This document shows positions 16,333-26,043 of a DNA stretch of 64,000 nucleotides, one piece after another. This DNA comes from an uncultured Colwellia sp. (GTDB lineage: Bacteria > Pseudomonadota > Gammaproteobacteria > Enterobacterales > Alteromonadaceae): positions 1-64,000 of the forward strand of contig CAJXWZ010000013.1 of the NCBI GenBank assembly GCA_913062815.1. Direction: 5' to 3'. The number at the start of each line of letters is the position of its first letter. Positions within the stretch are counted from its first letter, which is position 1. The notes below the pieces were generated by a model. That model did no database searches, was not told the origin of the DNA, and saw only the letters and a list, made by a program, of their open reading frames with translations. The translations under genes were made by a program, and so were the position numbers.

Positions 16333-16764
16333 TTCCAATTTAGTAAAAGGAACACATAAACATAAAAATAAACAGGTTGCTACCGGACAATATTTATTGT
16401 GCTGGTTTTATAGGGGCCTGATCTTTTTGCAACCGATTTTTCTAGCACTCCACCCAATTTAAACGCTCATAAAGCAGGCAGGTTTTGTCTCTGCATTTTC
16501 ATCTAATTATAATCGCCACTTTTGTTATACAACCTCTAACGCATAATTTGCATTGCATTTTGCAATGTTTTCTATCTTTTAGCGGTAGAAGTCATCACTT
16601 GTATTAGCAAAAAACGGTGATTATTTACTACTCGTTTGATTATTAAAGATTTTGTTTCTGTGGTATGTCAATTGCAGTTAAAGCTTAACAAGGCTTGGTG
16701 CATACCAAGTTACATTAAGTTTTAACTGTCTTTAGTAAAAGGCGATTTTACGAGGTAACTGATT
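16333..16764. other. Intergenic region upstream of the response-regulator operon
   Basis: No coding frame seen. Two dyads stand out: CATTGCA-TTT-TGCAATG at 16551-16567, followed by TTTTCT (possible weak terminator for the preceding gene), and CTTGGT-GCAT-ACCAAG at 16693-16708, about 55 bp before the next ATG, where an operator could lie. Confidence 0.4.
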
Positions 16765-17616
16765 ATGCTTACAGAAAAGAAGTTGCTCATAGTAGACGAT
16801 GAAAAAGGTGTTAGGCATGCACTCATTCGAGGTATTCGGCATAAATTCAATAAACAGAGTAACCTAGTTTCTATTTCTGAAGCCAGTAACGGTCAAGAAG
16901 CTATCGACAAAGCTAACAACATCCCACCAGATTTGATTTTAATGGATATACGAATGCCGATAATGAATGGTTTGAAAGCTTGTCGCATTTTACGAAGCGA
17001 TAGTAAATTCGCAGCGACAAAAATAATTATTTTAACATGCGAAATAACAGAAGAAAGCGAAGGGTTACTCTCTGGCGCTGATGATTATGTGATTAAGCCT
17101 TTTGATATAAAAACATTACTCATTCGAATTGAGCGTGGCTTGTTCCAACCCAGGTTAGAGTCAAATCCCGTCATGTTAGATGACAATGGTTTGATAACAA
17201 AGGAATGCTTTTTTGATACTTGCATAAGTTATGAAGTAGCACGAGCCAAACGCTTTCATCATCCATTAAGTCTTCTTTTGTTTAAGGTTGAACTAAGAAA
17301 TGTCGTTGAGCTTAATGATAATCATCATGAGAGCTTAATAAATATTTTCAAACGAAGAACGTCTGACAAAGTAGTGCACTGGGGCGAGAAAACCTTTGCG
17401 TTATTACTTACTGAAACGGATGCAAATGATGCCACATTACTTGCCAAGCACATCGCTCATAAAATTGAACATAGACTTGGGTTTTTACGCGCTTATGTTG
17501 GTATTGCTAACCTTGAAGACACCCTATGTGATGACATTATTGGCAATGCAGAATCCTCATTAAGAGAGGCACTGCGAACCGGTAACATTATTTTAAATAG
17601 GTTAGCGGTACCTTAA
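16765..17616 (+). CDS. Response regulator with degenerate GGDEF-like output domain
   Basis: A 283-residue protein. Residues 5-125 form a receiver domain with the acidic pair D11/D12, phospho-acceptor D61 (LILMDIRMPIMNG), T91 and K111 (YVIKPF), all intact. Residues 150-280 follow the GGDEF fold (YEVARAKRFHHPLSLLLFKV; a helix; then KVVHWGEKTFALLLTETD), but the GGDEF loop reads WGEKTF, so diguanylate cyclase activity is unlikely. It is the first gene of a four-gene set ending in a histidine kinase. No DNA-binding domain is seen. Confidence 0.85.
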   Translation: MLTEKKLLIVDDEKGVRHALIRGIRHKFNKQSNLVSISEASNGQEAIDKANNIPPDLILMDIRMPIMNGLKACRILRSDSKFAATKIIILTCEITEESEGLLSGADDYVIKPFDIKTLLIRIERGLFQPRLESNPVMLDDNGLITKECFFDTCISYEVARAKRFHHPLSLLLFKVELRNVVELNDNHHESLINIFKRRTSDKVVHWGEKTFALLLTETDANDATLLAKHIAHKIEHRLGFLRAYVGIANLEDTLCDDIIGNAESSLREALRTGNIILNRLAVP

Positions 17617-17649
17617 TAGCTAGTTTCTGTGCGAATCAGGAGAGTCAAA

Positions 17650-18621
17650 ATGTATATTTTAATTGTGTTTTTCGTGTTGATGTCATTGCCTAGTTATGCA
17701 GAGTTCCATGACAACTTGAGGTGGAGTTTAGATGCAAGTGCAAGATTAAATATTAACAAAAAATCAGATCGTACTAGTCGAATTTATGCTCTAGGTTTAG
17801 ATACTCATAAAGTATTTAGTACAAGTGATGGTGATTTTGGTTATATGGTAGGGCAGTTATATTTCACTAAATTATCTGACCATCAACCTGTGCCTTGGAT
17901 GTTTGGAGATAAAGATGATAGTGAGTTTATTGTTCGAGAAGCACATATAAATTACACCGCGGGGCCTGATTGGTTACCTAATTTCCGATTGGGACACTTT
18001 ACTATGCCATTTGGTTTAGAAGAAAGTATAGATACTAATGGTCGCTTACTTGACTACCACCATAATAAAAATTTAGGCACAAAACTGGACTGGGGCCTAG
18101 GAATAAATAATGTAATCAATCATATAGAATATAACTTCTCCTATACCTTAGGTGGGAAAGATAAAGTTGAATCAATCAACGACTCGTATGCGCTAACAGG
18201 GAGGATAGGCTCACTTAGCTATCAAGATTTTATAATAGGCTTTTCCATTTACCAAAGTGAGATAGATCAAATTAAACGAAGGCGTATTGCCCTTGATTGG
18301 CAATATTATTGGGGAACTTGGGGGATTCTTTCAGAAACCGCGTTGGGTGAAGACAAGAAACAAAATAACTGGGTTAAAGAAAAGTATCAATTAATAGAGT
18401 TAAATAAAACGGCTATTAATGAACAACTAAAAATATACGGTCAGTTTATTTTCACCAATAGAGATGATCAAACTAAAGATGAAAAGTTAATTAACATAGG
18501 TTTGAGTTATCAAATCAATACACAACTAGAAGTTAGTCTGGCGAGTCGTAACCAACTAGTAAATGCTAAATCAGAGAAAAAAGAACATTTGATAAGAGCA
18601 CAAATAAGGTATAGGTACTAA
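17650..18621 (+). CDS. Porin-like outer-membrane beta-barrel protein
   Basis: A 323-residue protein with a 17-residue signal peptide (ending PSYA) and many alternating beta-strands. The stretch LPNFRLGHFTMPFGLEESIDT is typical of phosphate-selective-porin-like (OprP/O) proteins, and the last residue is tyrosine after RYRY, suitable for barrel assembly. Start ATG 17650 has CAGGAGA upstream. It overlaps no gene but lies 33 bp after the response regulator. Substrate unknown. Confidence 0.72.
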   Translation: MYILIVFFVLMSLPSYAEFHDNLRWSLDASARLNINKKSDRTSRIYALGLDTHKVFSTSDGDFGYMVGQLYFTKLSDHQPVPWMFGDKDDSEFIVREAHINYTAGPDWLPNFRLGHFTMPFGLEESIDTNGRLLDYHHNKNLGTKLDWGLGINNVINHIEYNFSYTLGGKDKVESINDSYALTGRIGSLSYQDFIIGFSIYQSEIDQIKRRRIALDWQYYWGTWGILSETALGEDKKQNNWVKEKYQLIELNKTAINEQLKIYGQFIFTNRDDQTKDEKLINIGLSYQINTQLEVSLASRNQLVNAKSEKKEHLIRAQIRYRY

Positions 18622-18622
18622 T

Positions 18623-19222
18623 ATGAAAACGTTAATGTTATCTCTAGTGTTGTTAAGTTTTTGCTCTCAAAGCGTTTATGCAGTCGCTTATTGCTCATTA
18701 CGCGATCCTATAGCGCAAATAACACAACTGTTCCCTAATAAAAGCAATCAACTTTCTATTGTTAAAAATGTTGATGTAGATATTCGTGCGCAAGTCAAAG
18801 CAGCGCTACCAAACAACGATTTACACTTTAATGAGCTGGGTAAGCATACCTTATATGTTGCAATGCAAAATGGTCAGGCTTTAGGGTATGTGCATGTCAG
18901 ATCAGAATTGAGCGATTGGGGGTTAGTTGAAATTGTTTGGGCTATTGACATGAATATGAGAATTAAAGATTTTGTCTTTCAACGCTGCCGTAGCCCGGAA
19001 AAGGCGCATGTTGATAATGATAATTTCAAAAAGATGTTTATCGGAAAAAATTATCAAGATTTAAAAAGGCTATTAAAAAGTGATGGTGTCTCAGCCAATG
19101 AAACGTTAATAAAACAAGCACCAAAGGCGCCTGCTTTAGCAAACGTAGTGCTTAGGTGTGCCCTTAAAACATTATTGATCACTGACTTGCTCTGGCAAAA
19201 AGAGTTAGATAGATTTTACTGA
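18623..19222 (+). CDS. Conserved periplasmic protein, possibly degenerate FMN-binding fold
   Basis: A 199-residue protein with a signal peptide (ending QSVYA) and the start of the mature chain VAYCSLRDP. Conserved-looking stretches are LHFNELGKHTLYVAM, GYVHVRSELSDWGLVEIVWA and DFVFQRCRSP. The order of strands and helices recalls RnfG/NqrC-type FMN-binding domains, but the threonine of the covalent-flavin motif (SGAT) is not present. It starts one base after the porin stop. It may present a signal to the adjacent kinase; this is inference only. Confidence 0.65.
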   Translation: MKTLMLSLVLLSFCSQSVYAVAYCSLRDPIAQITQLFPNKSNQLSIVKNVDVDIRAQVKAALPNNDLHFNELGKHTLYVAMQNGQALGYVHVRSELSDWGLVEIVWAIDMNMRIKDFVFQRCRSPEKAHVDNDNFKKMFIGKNYQDLKRLLKSDGVSANETLIKQAPKAPALANVVLRCALKTLLITDLLWQKELDRFY

Positions 19223-19265
19223 GCATAAATGCTTTATTAATGTCGTGAAATGTAAAGTGAGATAA

Positions 19266-21191
19266 ATGATGAAAATCTCTAATTATAATCAATTGTTGGC
19301 AATATCTACTTTGCTATCAGGCATGATAATTTTTGTAACGTTATGGCATCAATATCAAAAAGTTGAAAGCATATCTCGCAATCATTTTGAATCTAGGCTG
19401 GTAGTACAGACAGTAGACCATTTGTTTATCATGTCTCAAACTTGGCTTACAGCACAAGATTTACTTTTTTCAGATAGACAAACTTATTTAGCTAAAGGTA
19501 TTAGCGAACAATCTAGCCAACTTCTACAATTGCTTGCAAGTATAGAGAACAAGCTTACAGCAACGCGCAGCGCTAATTTAATCAAGACTTTGATGTCAGC
19601 TATACAAAAGAATGAAGAGGTGGTCAATTCATTTGCTCAACTAGCGACTGAAGATATTGTGCAATGGCAGAACAATATTACTGAATCTGATCGTGTTACC
19701 ACCGAGTATGTGAGCAACTTAGAGCAACTTTATGAGCAGGTAGTATTTAAAAAGACCTTCTTAGCGAATGAACTGTCGGGAGCCAACGAAAATTTAACTA
19801 CGTTTACGTTGGGGCTCGTTTCGCTCTATTTAATTTTCATTTTGTTTGTTATTGCTTGGTTTAGTAGAAATATTGTTAAGCCTATAGAAAATATCACTGC
19901 TTTGGCATTGCAAGCAAAAAGTGTCAAACAAGACGTAGAATTTAGACAAAGTAATGCGCCAAAAGAGATAATTGAGTTGTCAAAAGCAATTCAGCAGTTT
20001 AGTCAGCGAATAACTATTGAGAAACAAAGAGTAGAGCAAGAGCATATAAAAGTACTTAAAGTGAATGAGAATATCAGTTCGATTATGGACACTATTCCCT
20101 GTGCTTTATTGTTGCTGGAAGAAAAAGGGGGGATAACTGAATGCAACAGTGAAACGATAAAACTATTTCAACGGAAAAAAGATCAAATTATCAATAAAAA
20201 TGCTGCAGACTTTCTACCTGTTTTAGCAAAGTTAAATGGTGAGTTTGATGTTAAGGCTGCATTAAAAAATGCCGAAGAGTCTCTACTTGCGCCTAACTTT
20301 GAAAATCCTTATGTAGAGTTTTCAGGAAGAACAATTGAAATAAGTGGCGAGATGAAATACCTGATTACGATTAGCGATATCAACGAAAGAAAGCATAGTC
20401 AACGAGCACTTTCTGCATTAAACGAACAACTCGTCAATGCGGAGAAACTAGCGTCTATAGGACAGTTGTCCGCAGGTATAGCACATGAAATAAATAACCC
20501 TATTGGCTATGTTCGTAGTAACTTGGAGATGCTTAAAGATTATTTTATTCCGATTGTCACTTTTATAAAATTGGCACATGAACAAACACAAAATGGCTCA
20601 GTAAATGCATTATATGAAGAGGAAGACATTGGTTACATTGTTAATGATATTGAGCCATTAATTACTTCGGTTATTGAAGGAGCCGGTAGAGTTAGTGAAA
20701 TTATTAAAGATTTAGGAAACTATGCTCATACAGATGATAAAGAGCCAGAGTCCGTGGTAATTGATGAACTGATAGAACAAAGCCTTACTCTCGTAGCGAA
20801 CGAACTCAAATATAAAGTAGATATTAGTAAAGATTTAGCCGCTAAGGCGGAAGTGATTGGGTTTCCTCAAAAGTTATTACAAGTATTTATTAATATGTTG
20901 GTAAATGCCTCTCATGCTATTCAAACAAAAGGTTGTATAACAATTGAATCGAGTATTGTTCATCAAGAAGTTAAAGTGAGTTTTAAAGACAATGGCTCAG
21001 GCATTACTCAACAACACTTGAAGCATATATTCGATCCTTTTTTTACCACTAAGCCGGTTGGTAAGGGGACTGGTTTAGGGCTTCATATAGTTAGAGCGAT
21101 TATTGATGAACATAAAGGACGAATTGAAGTGAGCTCTATTCTAAATAAAGGCAGTAAGTTTGATATTTATTTACCTATTTCTAAACTTTAA
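19266..21191 (+). CDS. Membrane sensor histidine kinase
   Basis: A 641-residue kinase: membrane helix (about 8-28), a roughly 150-residue helical periplasmic sensor, second helix (about 178-198, LVSLYLIFILFVIAWF), HAMP linker, a PAS-like domain (about 265-375, ending LITISDINERK), HisKA with phospho-accepting H407 (LSAGIAHEINNPIGYV) and an HATPase_c domain (N-box NMLVNASHAI, GSGITQQHLKHIFDPFFTTK, GTGLGLHIV). It probably phosphorylates the response regulator at 16765; the two genes bracket the porin and periplasmic protein. Confidence 0.92.
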   Translation: MMKISNYNQLLAISTLLSGMIIFVTLWHQYQKVESISRNHFESRLVVQTVDHLFIMSQTWLTAQDLLFSDRQTYLAKGISEQSSQLLQLLASIENKLTATRSANLIKTLMSAIQKNEEVVNSFAQLATEDIVQWQNNITESDRVTTEYVSNLEQLYEQVVFKKTFLANELSGANENLTTFTLGLVSLYLIFILFVIAWFSRNIVKPIENITALALQAKSVKQDVEFRQSNAPKEIIELSKAIQQFSQRITIEKQRVEQEHIKVLKVNENISSIMDTIPCALLLLEEKGGITECNSETIKLFQRKKDQIINKNAADFLPVLAKLNGEFDVKAALKNAEESLLAPNFENPYVEFSGRTIEISGEMKYLITISDINERKHSQRALSALNEQLVNAEKLASIGQLSAGIAHEINNPIGYVRSNLEMLKDYFIPIVTFIKLAHEQTQNGSVNALYEEEDIGYIVNDIEPLITSVIEGAGRVSEIIKDLGNYAHTDDKEPESVVIDELIEQSLTLVANELKYKVDISKDLAAKAEVIGFPQKLLQVFINMLVNASHAIQTKGCITIESSIVHQEVKVSFKDNGSGITQQHLKHIFDPFFTTKPVGKGTGLGLHIVRAIIDEHKGRIEVSSILNKGSKFDIYLPISKL

Positions 21192-21466
21192 CTAAACGGG
21201 CTTATGGCTTTTGATAAATGCAGACCTATTACATGTGTATTTTAAATTAATGAGTAATTTATCGAATGTAGACATAAATTATATTGATGGTTACTCTTAA
21301 AACATAATATGTCATTAAAGGAATGTAGACTGAAATGAAAAATTCAGAACATTTAAAAAACTTGTTCAAAGACGTTGGTTAAATCAATTCGAACAAACAT
21401 TAGCATAAATCAAACTAATTTCCCGATAACAGGGCGATATAAGCATTTTTAGGTAGGAGTTAATAA

Positions 21467-21673
21467 ATGGGGTTAGGATATTGGATAGATTTTATCATTG
21501 TATTAAGTTTAGGAATTATTCTTGTTCAAATTTCTCATGGTAAACTTCTCGATACAACAAAGTTTAATATAAAATTTAGTCTCAATTTTTTAAAAGTAAT
21601 CAGATATATGGGCTTGTTTATTATTATTTATAGCTGTTATGGAATAATCATTGATTATGTAGTTAACAATTGA
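21467..21673 (+). CDS. Small membrane protein, unknown
   Basis: A 68-residue protein with two hydrophobic helices (about 4-24 and 45-65) separated by KLLDTTKFNIKF. A strong ribosome site (AGGTAGGAG) precedes the ATG, which supports translation. No family recognised. The 275 bp between the kinase and this gene show no other frame. Confidence 0.6.
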   Translation: MGLGYWIDFIIVLSLGIILVQISHGKLLDTTKFNIKFSLNFLKVIRYMGLFIIIYSCYGIIIDYVVNN

Positions 21674-21897
21674 ACGGAGCATGACCCGTAATAAATCTTC
21701 GTACATATTTATTTAAAAGTTATCCTGCTCTTACAAAGGGCGTAATTGACCTTATTCATTGGCAGTAAATGCTTAGTACTTTTCTTTTACGCTTAAATGA
21801 TAGCGTTGGACGTGCGAACTTTTATTCATCTCTACGGGACAAATAATTTAAAGCAACTACAATTATGTGATGATTACTTGTTAATAAGGATATTTTT

Positions 21898-22062
21898 ATG
21901 TCGGGCTATCTTCCAGAACGACTAGCACAATTAAATAAGAAAATTATTAGTGGGCAGGTTGAGCCATCAGAGCTCTTAGAATATAAATCATTGCTAGAAC
22001 TTTCCAGTGCAATTATGAGAGCTCATAAAGTTAAACATAGTAATCAGAAGCCTTTAAATTAA
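21898..22062 (+). CDS. Small helical protein, unknown (54 residues)
   Basis: Frame MSGYLPERLAQLNKKIISG followed by a second helix (EPSELLEYKSLLELSSAIMR) and a basic tail. AAGGAT lies nine bases before the ATG. The amphipathic two-helix composition looks like a real microprotein. No partner or family is recognisable. Confidence 0.55.
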   Translation: MSGYLPERLAQLNKKIISGQVEPSELLEYKSLLELSSAIMRAHKVKHSNQKPLN

Positions 22063-22225
22063 AGTAGCTTATTAAAGGCTGTTTAAGGCTGAAAGTTAAA
22101 CAATTTTTCATCAGCCAACAAACGAGTTAAATCGATGAAGCCATCATGACGCTACTGATGTAATCGCTTTAACACTAATACACTTTAGCAATGAATTAAT
22201 CCCAAGCCTCTGTATTCGTAACGCT

Positions 22226-22975
22226 TTATAAACCATATTTGTCTAATATTTGCTGATACTTTTCTGTTTTTACCAAGGCTTTTACTTGTTCTGAGAATTC
22301 ATGAGCAAGTTTATTTGATCCTATTTTTATTTTAGCAAAGGCGAAATAGGCGGGGGTATTATCTATAGGCGGATTGAGAAATACTAATTGCTCGAATACT
22401 CCCTCTTCTTTTGCATGGGCTGTGATAACGGCTTTATTTCCTATTGCAACGTCTATTCTATTGTGAAGCAACATTTGAATTAACTGTTTTTCTTCACTAG
22501 CAAACTGTTTGTTTAACTGGTTTGCTTCGTCGTACTTTATACCATGTGAATACCCTCTAATATTACCAAAGTGATAATCGCGCATATTATTTAGGTTGCC
22601 ATCGAATTCTATTTGGCTTGTCTTTTTAATGAATAAGTAACTCGTATCATAAATATGAGGGGTGTCAGTAAATGTTGCGTATTTTTCTCTATCCGGTGTT
22701 TTAAAAGACAAAACCACCATATCTATGCTGCCTAGGCGAAGGTGATGTTGTATTCGAGACCATGGCAATTTTTCAAATACTAATGTATGCCCTAATTCAT
22801 CTACTATATGCTGTGTAACTTCTAATACCGCACCTTTCATTGCACCTTCTTCTTCGAAGTAATAAGGTGGATAATTTAATAGCCCAACTCCAACTTTAAG
22901 CTCTTTTGTCTGGCCTGAAAATGGCCATATGGTCAATAAACTGCACAAAGCCACAAAACGAAAGAAAGTATTCAT
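22226..22975 (-). CDS. Periplasmic solute-binding protein, amino-acid type (family 3)
   Basis: A 249-residue protein with a signal peptide (ending GQTKE) and the bacterial extracellular solute-binding family 3 fold: LKVGVGLLNYPPYYFEEEGAMKG-type start, LPWSRIQHHLRLGSIDMVV, and RIDVAIGNKAV. No ABC permease or ATPase is near, so it may feed a distant transporter or a signalling protein, as lone SBP_bac_3 proteins in Alteromonadales often appear to. Confidence 0.82.
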   Translation of the reverse strand: MNTFFRFVALCSLLTIWPFSGQTKELKVGVGLLNYPPYYFEEEGAMKGAVLEVTQHIVDELGHTLVFEKLPWSRIQHHLRLGSIDMVVLSFKTPDREKYATFTDTPHIYDTSYLFIKKTSQIEFDGNLNNMRDYHFGNIRGYSHGIKYDEANQLNKQFASEEKQLIQMLLHNRIDVAIGNKAVITAHAKEEGVFEQLVFLNPPIDNTPAYFAFAKIKIGSNKLAHEFSEQVKALVKTEKYQQILDKYGL

Positions 22976-23155
22976 TATTACTTTATCACTAAGATATACA
23001 AACGAAAATTATGGTTGAACAATTCAAACTATGACTTCCTTATTAATTAAAACACGCACATAATAATTATAGTCTACGATGGGCAGATAGTTTTATGTGT
23101 AGGGTTTACACCTTATTTTATCTGTATAAGTGATAAAGAAAGTTATCGTGTATAT

Positions 23156-23932
23156 TTACCATTGTTTATTGCGAATTTTATCCAAAGTGCCATTTTGCTC
23201 TAATTTATCAAAGGCTTGTTGCAGTTTTTGATAAGACTCTGGCGAAGTTTTTTTACTTATACCACAGAAAACAGGTGCTTTATTTAGCTCAAAAGAATGA
23301 AGCACTAATTGCTTGTATTCGGGATCATGTTTAATTCGATAAGCTATGGATGTTTTATTTTCAAAAAAACCTAAAATACGTCCGTTGCTGGTTAGGCCTA
23401 AGTTCTGTTTTAAAGAGCTAGTTGTATAAAATGCTTCACTAAACAGTTCCTGTTGCAACCTTGTTGCTAATTTTTCGCCATAAAAAGCGCCTAATTGTAG
23501 ACCAAAAGTTTTGTTGTGGGCATAAGCTATTTCGGCTATATCATCAAGATTTTCAATCTGGAAATTTTCATTGTCTTTTCTTACCACTAAATTCATAGTT
23601 TCATTTCTGATTGGGCCAATCCAATGCAAAAATTTGGAACGCTCTTTTGTTTTAGACAGTCCCATCATCATGTCTAATTTACCGTGCTCTAACATCATTA
23701 ATGCTCGCATCCAAGGTACATCAAGGTACTTGGGCTCAAAGCCAGCCTCAATGATTACTGCTTTTACGGTTTCAATTCCTGAGCCGGTCCATTGACCGTT
23801 TATATCTTGAAAATAATGAGGCGGAGCATGGGTGACTCGAAGCGTAATTGTTTCGCTGCTAAAACTATTGCAAGATATAAGATAAATCGCGCTAAGCAGG
23901 GCGAATCGATAAAATATATTTGAGAATCCCAA
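23156..23932 (-). CDS. Periplasmic solute-binding protein, amino-acid type (family 3)
   Basis: A 258-residue paralogue-like neighbour of the preceding protein: signal peptide (ending NSFSS), YFQDINGQWTGSGIETVKAV, VPWMRALMMLEHGKLDMMMG and a C-terminal helix. The two lie 180 bp apart on the same strand but are only distantly similar, so they are not a recent duplication. Again there are no transporter genes. Ligand unknown. Confidence 0.82.
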   Translation of the reverse strand: MGFSNIFYRFALLSAIYLISCNSFSSETITLRVTHAPPHYFQDINGQWTGSGIETVKAVIIEAGFEPKYLDVPWMRALMMLEHGKLDMMMGLSKTKERSKFLHWIGPIRNETMNLVVRKDNENFQIENLDDIAEIAYAHNKTFGLQLGAFYGEKLATRLQQELFSEAFYTTSSLKQNLGLTSNGRILGFFENKTSIAYRIKHDPEYKQLVLHSFELNKAPVFCGISKKTSPESYQKLQQAFDKLEQNGTLDKIRNKQW

Positions 23933-24540
23933 TTAGCCCTCCTTGAATTCATTATTAAGCGTAATTAAATTGAACACTTATTTATGTTTACACATTATCA
24001 AAAAAAAACCGAAAAGTAAGGGGGATAAATGAGAAAGTTACTTGTAATTATTATGTTTTTCCCGTTTTGGAGCCAATTAGGGTAATGATGCAGGCACTTT
24101 AGTTTTCTGTCATCGGCTGGTTCAATAGATGAGGGTAAAAGTGTTGATTAAGCATTTAAACAAAGAGATTACTTAGCTGCTATGCAAGTATTACTAAATT
24201 AGCTGAATAGACAACTTCCCCAAAACTAGTCATTGTTAACCAAACAAACACTTCCTTTTCATAAAAAGAAGCTCACTAACATGATGAAAGTGAGCTAAAT
24301 GAAGCTATGGGTAATCCTTGACGAGCTTCTTTCATGAAACCCTTATTTACAGTATAGACAAGCACAACCAAACAAACTCAATAGAATGGCTATTTTATAA
24401 TAATTCATTAGTCATTAGGTTGAATAAGTTGGCAAGAGAAACTGACACCTTCTAATTATTTTCAGAATAATTTACAAAAGAATGACTTATATTTTAGATG
24501 TTTAATTTTCCTAGTACTATAAGAAAAATCACGAATAATG
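23933..24540. other. 608-bp region with a decayed gene and a hairpin
   Basis: Contains the pseudogene listed at 24029-24208 and a stem-loop AGCTCACT / AGTGAGCT at 24270-24296 without a T-run. Nothing else coding is visible on either strand. The right part lies beyond the stop of the minus-strand serine-hydrolase gene. Confidence 0.4.
24029..24208 (+). pseudogene. Remnant of a secreted Sel1/TPR-like protein gene
   Basis: A good ribosome site (AAGGGGGATAA) precedes ATG 24029 and a signal-like peptide MRKLLVIIMFFPFWSQLG, then a stop. After a frame change the sequence reads DEGKSVD, stop, AFKQRDYLAAMQVLLN, stop, as in the first helix pair of a Sel1-repeat protein. Frameshift and in-frame stops indicate decay. 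Family assignment is tentative. Confidence 0.45.
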
Positions 24541-25749
24541 CTAGTTTATCAATGGCAAAATATCATTAGTCAAAATATCTCTAACGCTATATTGTTGTAT
24601 TTCGCCATCTTGATAGGCATGCCCATTAAACACAACAACAGCGTCTATTTCAGGTAAAACAAAGATATATTGACCGCCAAAACCATCGGCGTAATAACTT
24701 TTTATAATGTTACCTTCAACGGTGAAATCTGTGGTCCACCATTGGTAACCATAACCCCAATTACCAGAATCGTGGTGTTGTGCAGTTGATTGTGCTACCC
24801 AGCTTGCTGAGATTAATTGCTCATTGTTCCATTGACCATTATTCAAAAATAACTGACCAAACTTGGCCATATCTCTTGCGGTTAAATATAAAGCGCTTCC
24901 TGTATGAAGTTGACCGTCTAAATTCCAATAATCCCATTTTTTTATGCCTAAAGGGTCAAAGAGATTTTGTGTCATAAAATCAATTACACTCTGATTTGTG
25001 GCATGTTCAAGTAATCGACCAATACCAAAAGATACGCCTGTTGAGTATGCAAAGGTTTCACCTGGGTTTGTAACCATGGGTTGATCAAGTAAAAATTGCA
25101 TAGGGTCTTGGGCATTATTCATTTGAGAATTTTGATTTGAGGAATCAAGATAAGAAACATTCCACTCGTCCCATTGATAGCCATGACGCATAGTTAACCA
25201 ATTTTTTAAGGTGAGCTCTTCTTTGTTTTGAGACCAATTTGCTATTGGTTGTTTGTGTTGAAAATAGTCATGAATTTTAACGTCAGTGTTTTCAATGTAA
25301 GCTTGATCTATCGCAATGCCAATAAGCGCAGAGGTAAAGCTTTTAGTTACAGAGTTTAAAATATGCAATTCTAAATCTGTGTTATTTGCCCATGAGTCAG
25401 CTAGGTCGAGCTCTGTTCTCATTTGTTCATCAAAAATGATAGTGTTGTTTTTAATGATAACAACACTATCAATAAATCGATAACCATATTTTCCGGTTCT
25501 TATATTGTTCATCATGGCATCGAATGCTGTTGCCTCTATACCAAAATCATTTATATGACCAATAGACCAACCGTCATTAGATAATTCCGGTTGTTGGTAA
25601 CTATAAGGCGAACTATCTCTTGGGATCACAGGTGCATCTGGGGTAGATTCAGAGCCGCATGCTTGTATCAAAGATATCAAGCATAAAGTTGAAAAAAGCA
25701 TTCTTGTTTGTTTTGTATAAATCAGTAACGACGTTGCTATCACACTCAT
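24541..25749 (-). CDS. Serine hydrolase lipoprotein, class C beta-lactamase/penicillin-binding family
   Basis: A 402-residue protein. A lipobox LIQAC (C31) after a hydrophobic segment predicts lipid anchoring. The beta-lactamase-fold motifs are S133-V-T-K136, a tyrosine motif YST in FAYSTGVSFG, and a late HAYQDGE/GYGYQWW region. Such proteins hydrolyse esters, amides or D-amino-acid peptides; most are not antibiotic-resistance enzymes. Start uncertain: AAGGGG fits the GTG codon two residues in better than the first ATG. Confidence 0.85.
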   Translation of the reverse strand: MSVIATSLLIYTKQTRMLFSTLCLISLIQACGSESTPDAPVIPRDSSPYSYQQPELSNDGWSIGHINDFGIEATAFDAMMNNIRTGKYGYRFIDSVVIIKNNTIIFDEQMRTELDLADSWANNTDLELHILNSVTKSFTSALIGIAIDQAYIENTDVKIHDYFQHKQPIANWSQNKEELTLKNWLTMRHGYQWDEWNVSYLDSSNQNSQMNNAQDPMQFLLDQPMVTNPGETFAYSTGVSFGIGRLLEHATNQSVIDFMTQNLFDPLGIKKWDYWNLDGQLHTGSALYLTARDMAKFGQLFLNNGQWNNEQLISASWVAQSTAQHHDSGNWGYGYQWWTTDFTVEGNIIKSYYADGFGGQYIFVLPEIDAVVVFNGHAYQDGEIQQYSVRDILTNDILPLIN

Positions 25750-26043
25750 ACCCCTTTCTAATTTAAGAGAAAATCAACTTGAGTAAATAATAACCGAATG
25801 AGAAAGTTTTGCAGGCTAAAAATTTATTTTACCTTAATCAAATGTTACAAAAGATGATTACGGCTATAAATAAAATTTTCTTGGTGCTGTTTATAATAGA
25901 ATTTTTAGTAACATTTCAATTAGTGCTTTAGCGTTAAATAGCTGTATTATCGAATTTATAAGTACAGTCGATAACATTACACTGCTCAATTATGTCTAAG
26001 CAAGAATAGTTATTCTAATTACTAGCCATTGAGGTTTAAATCG

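Noticed and set aside
16765..17616. Active diguanylate cyclase
   Set aside because: The signature loop reads WGEKTF instead of GGDEF, so catalysis is unlikely even though the fold pattern remains.
24541..25749. Beta-lactam resistance enzyme
   Set aside because: The SxxK fold is shared by many esterases and D-aminopeptidases; nothing in the sequence points to antibiotic hydrolysis.
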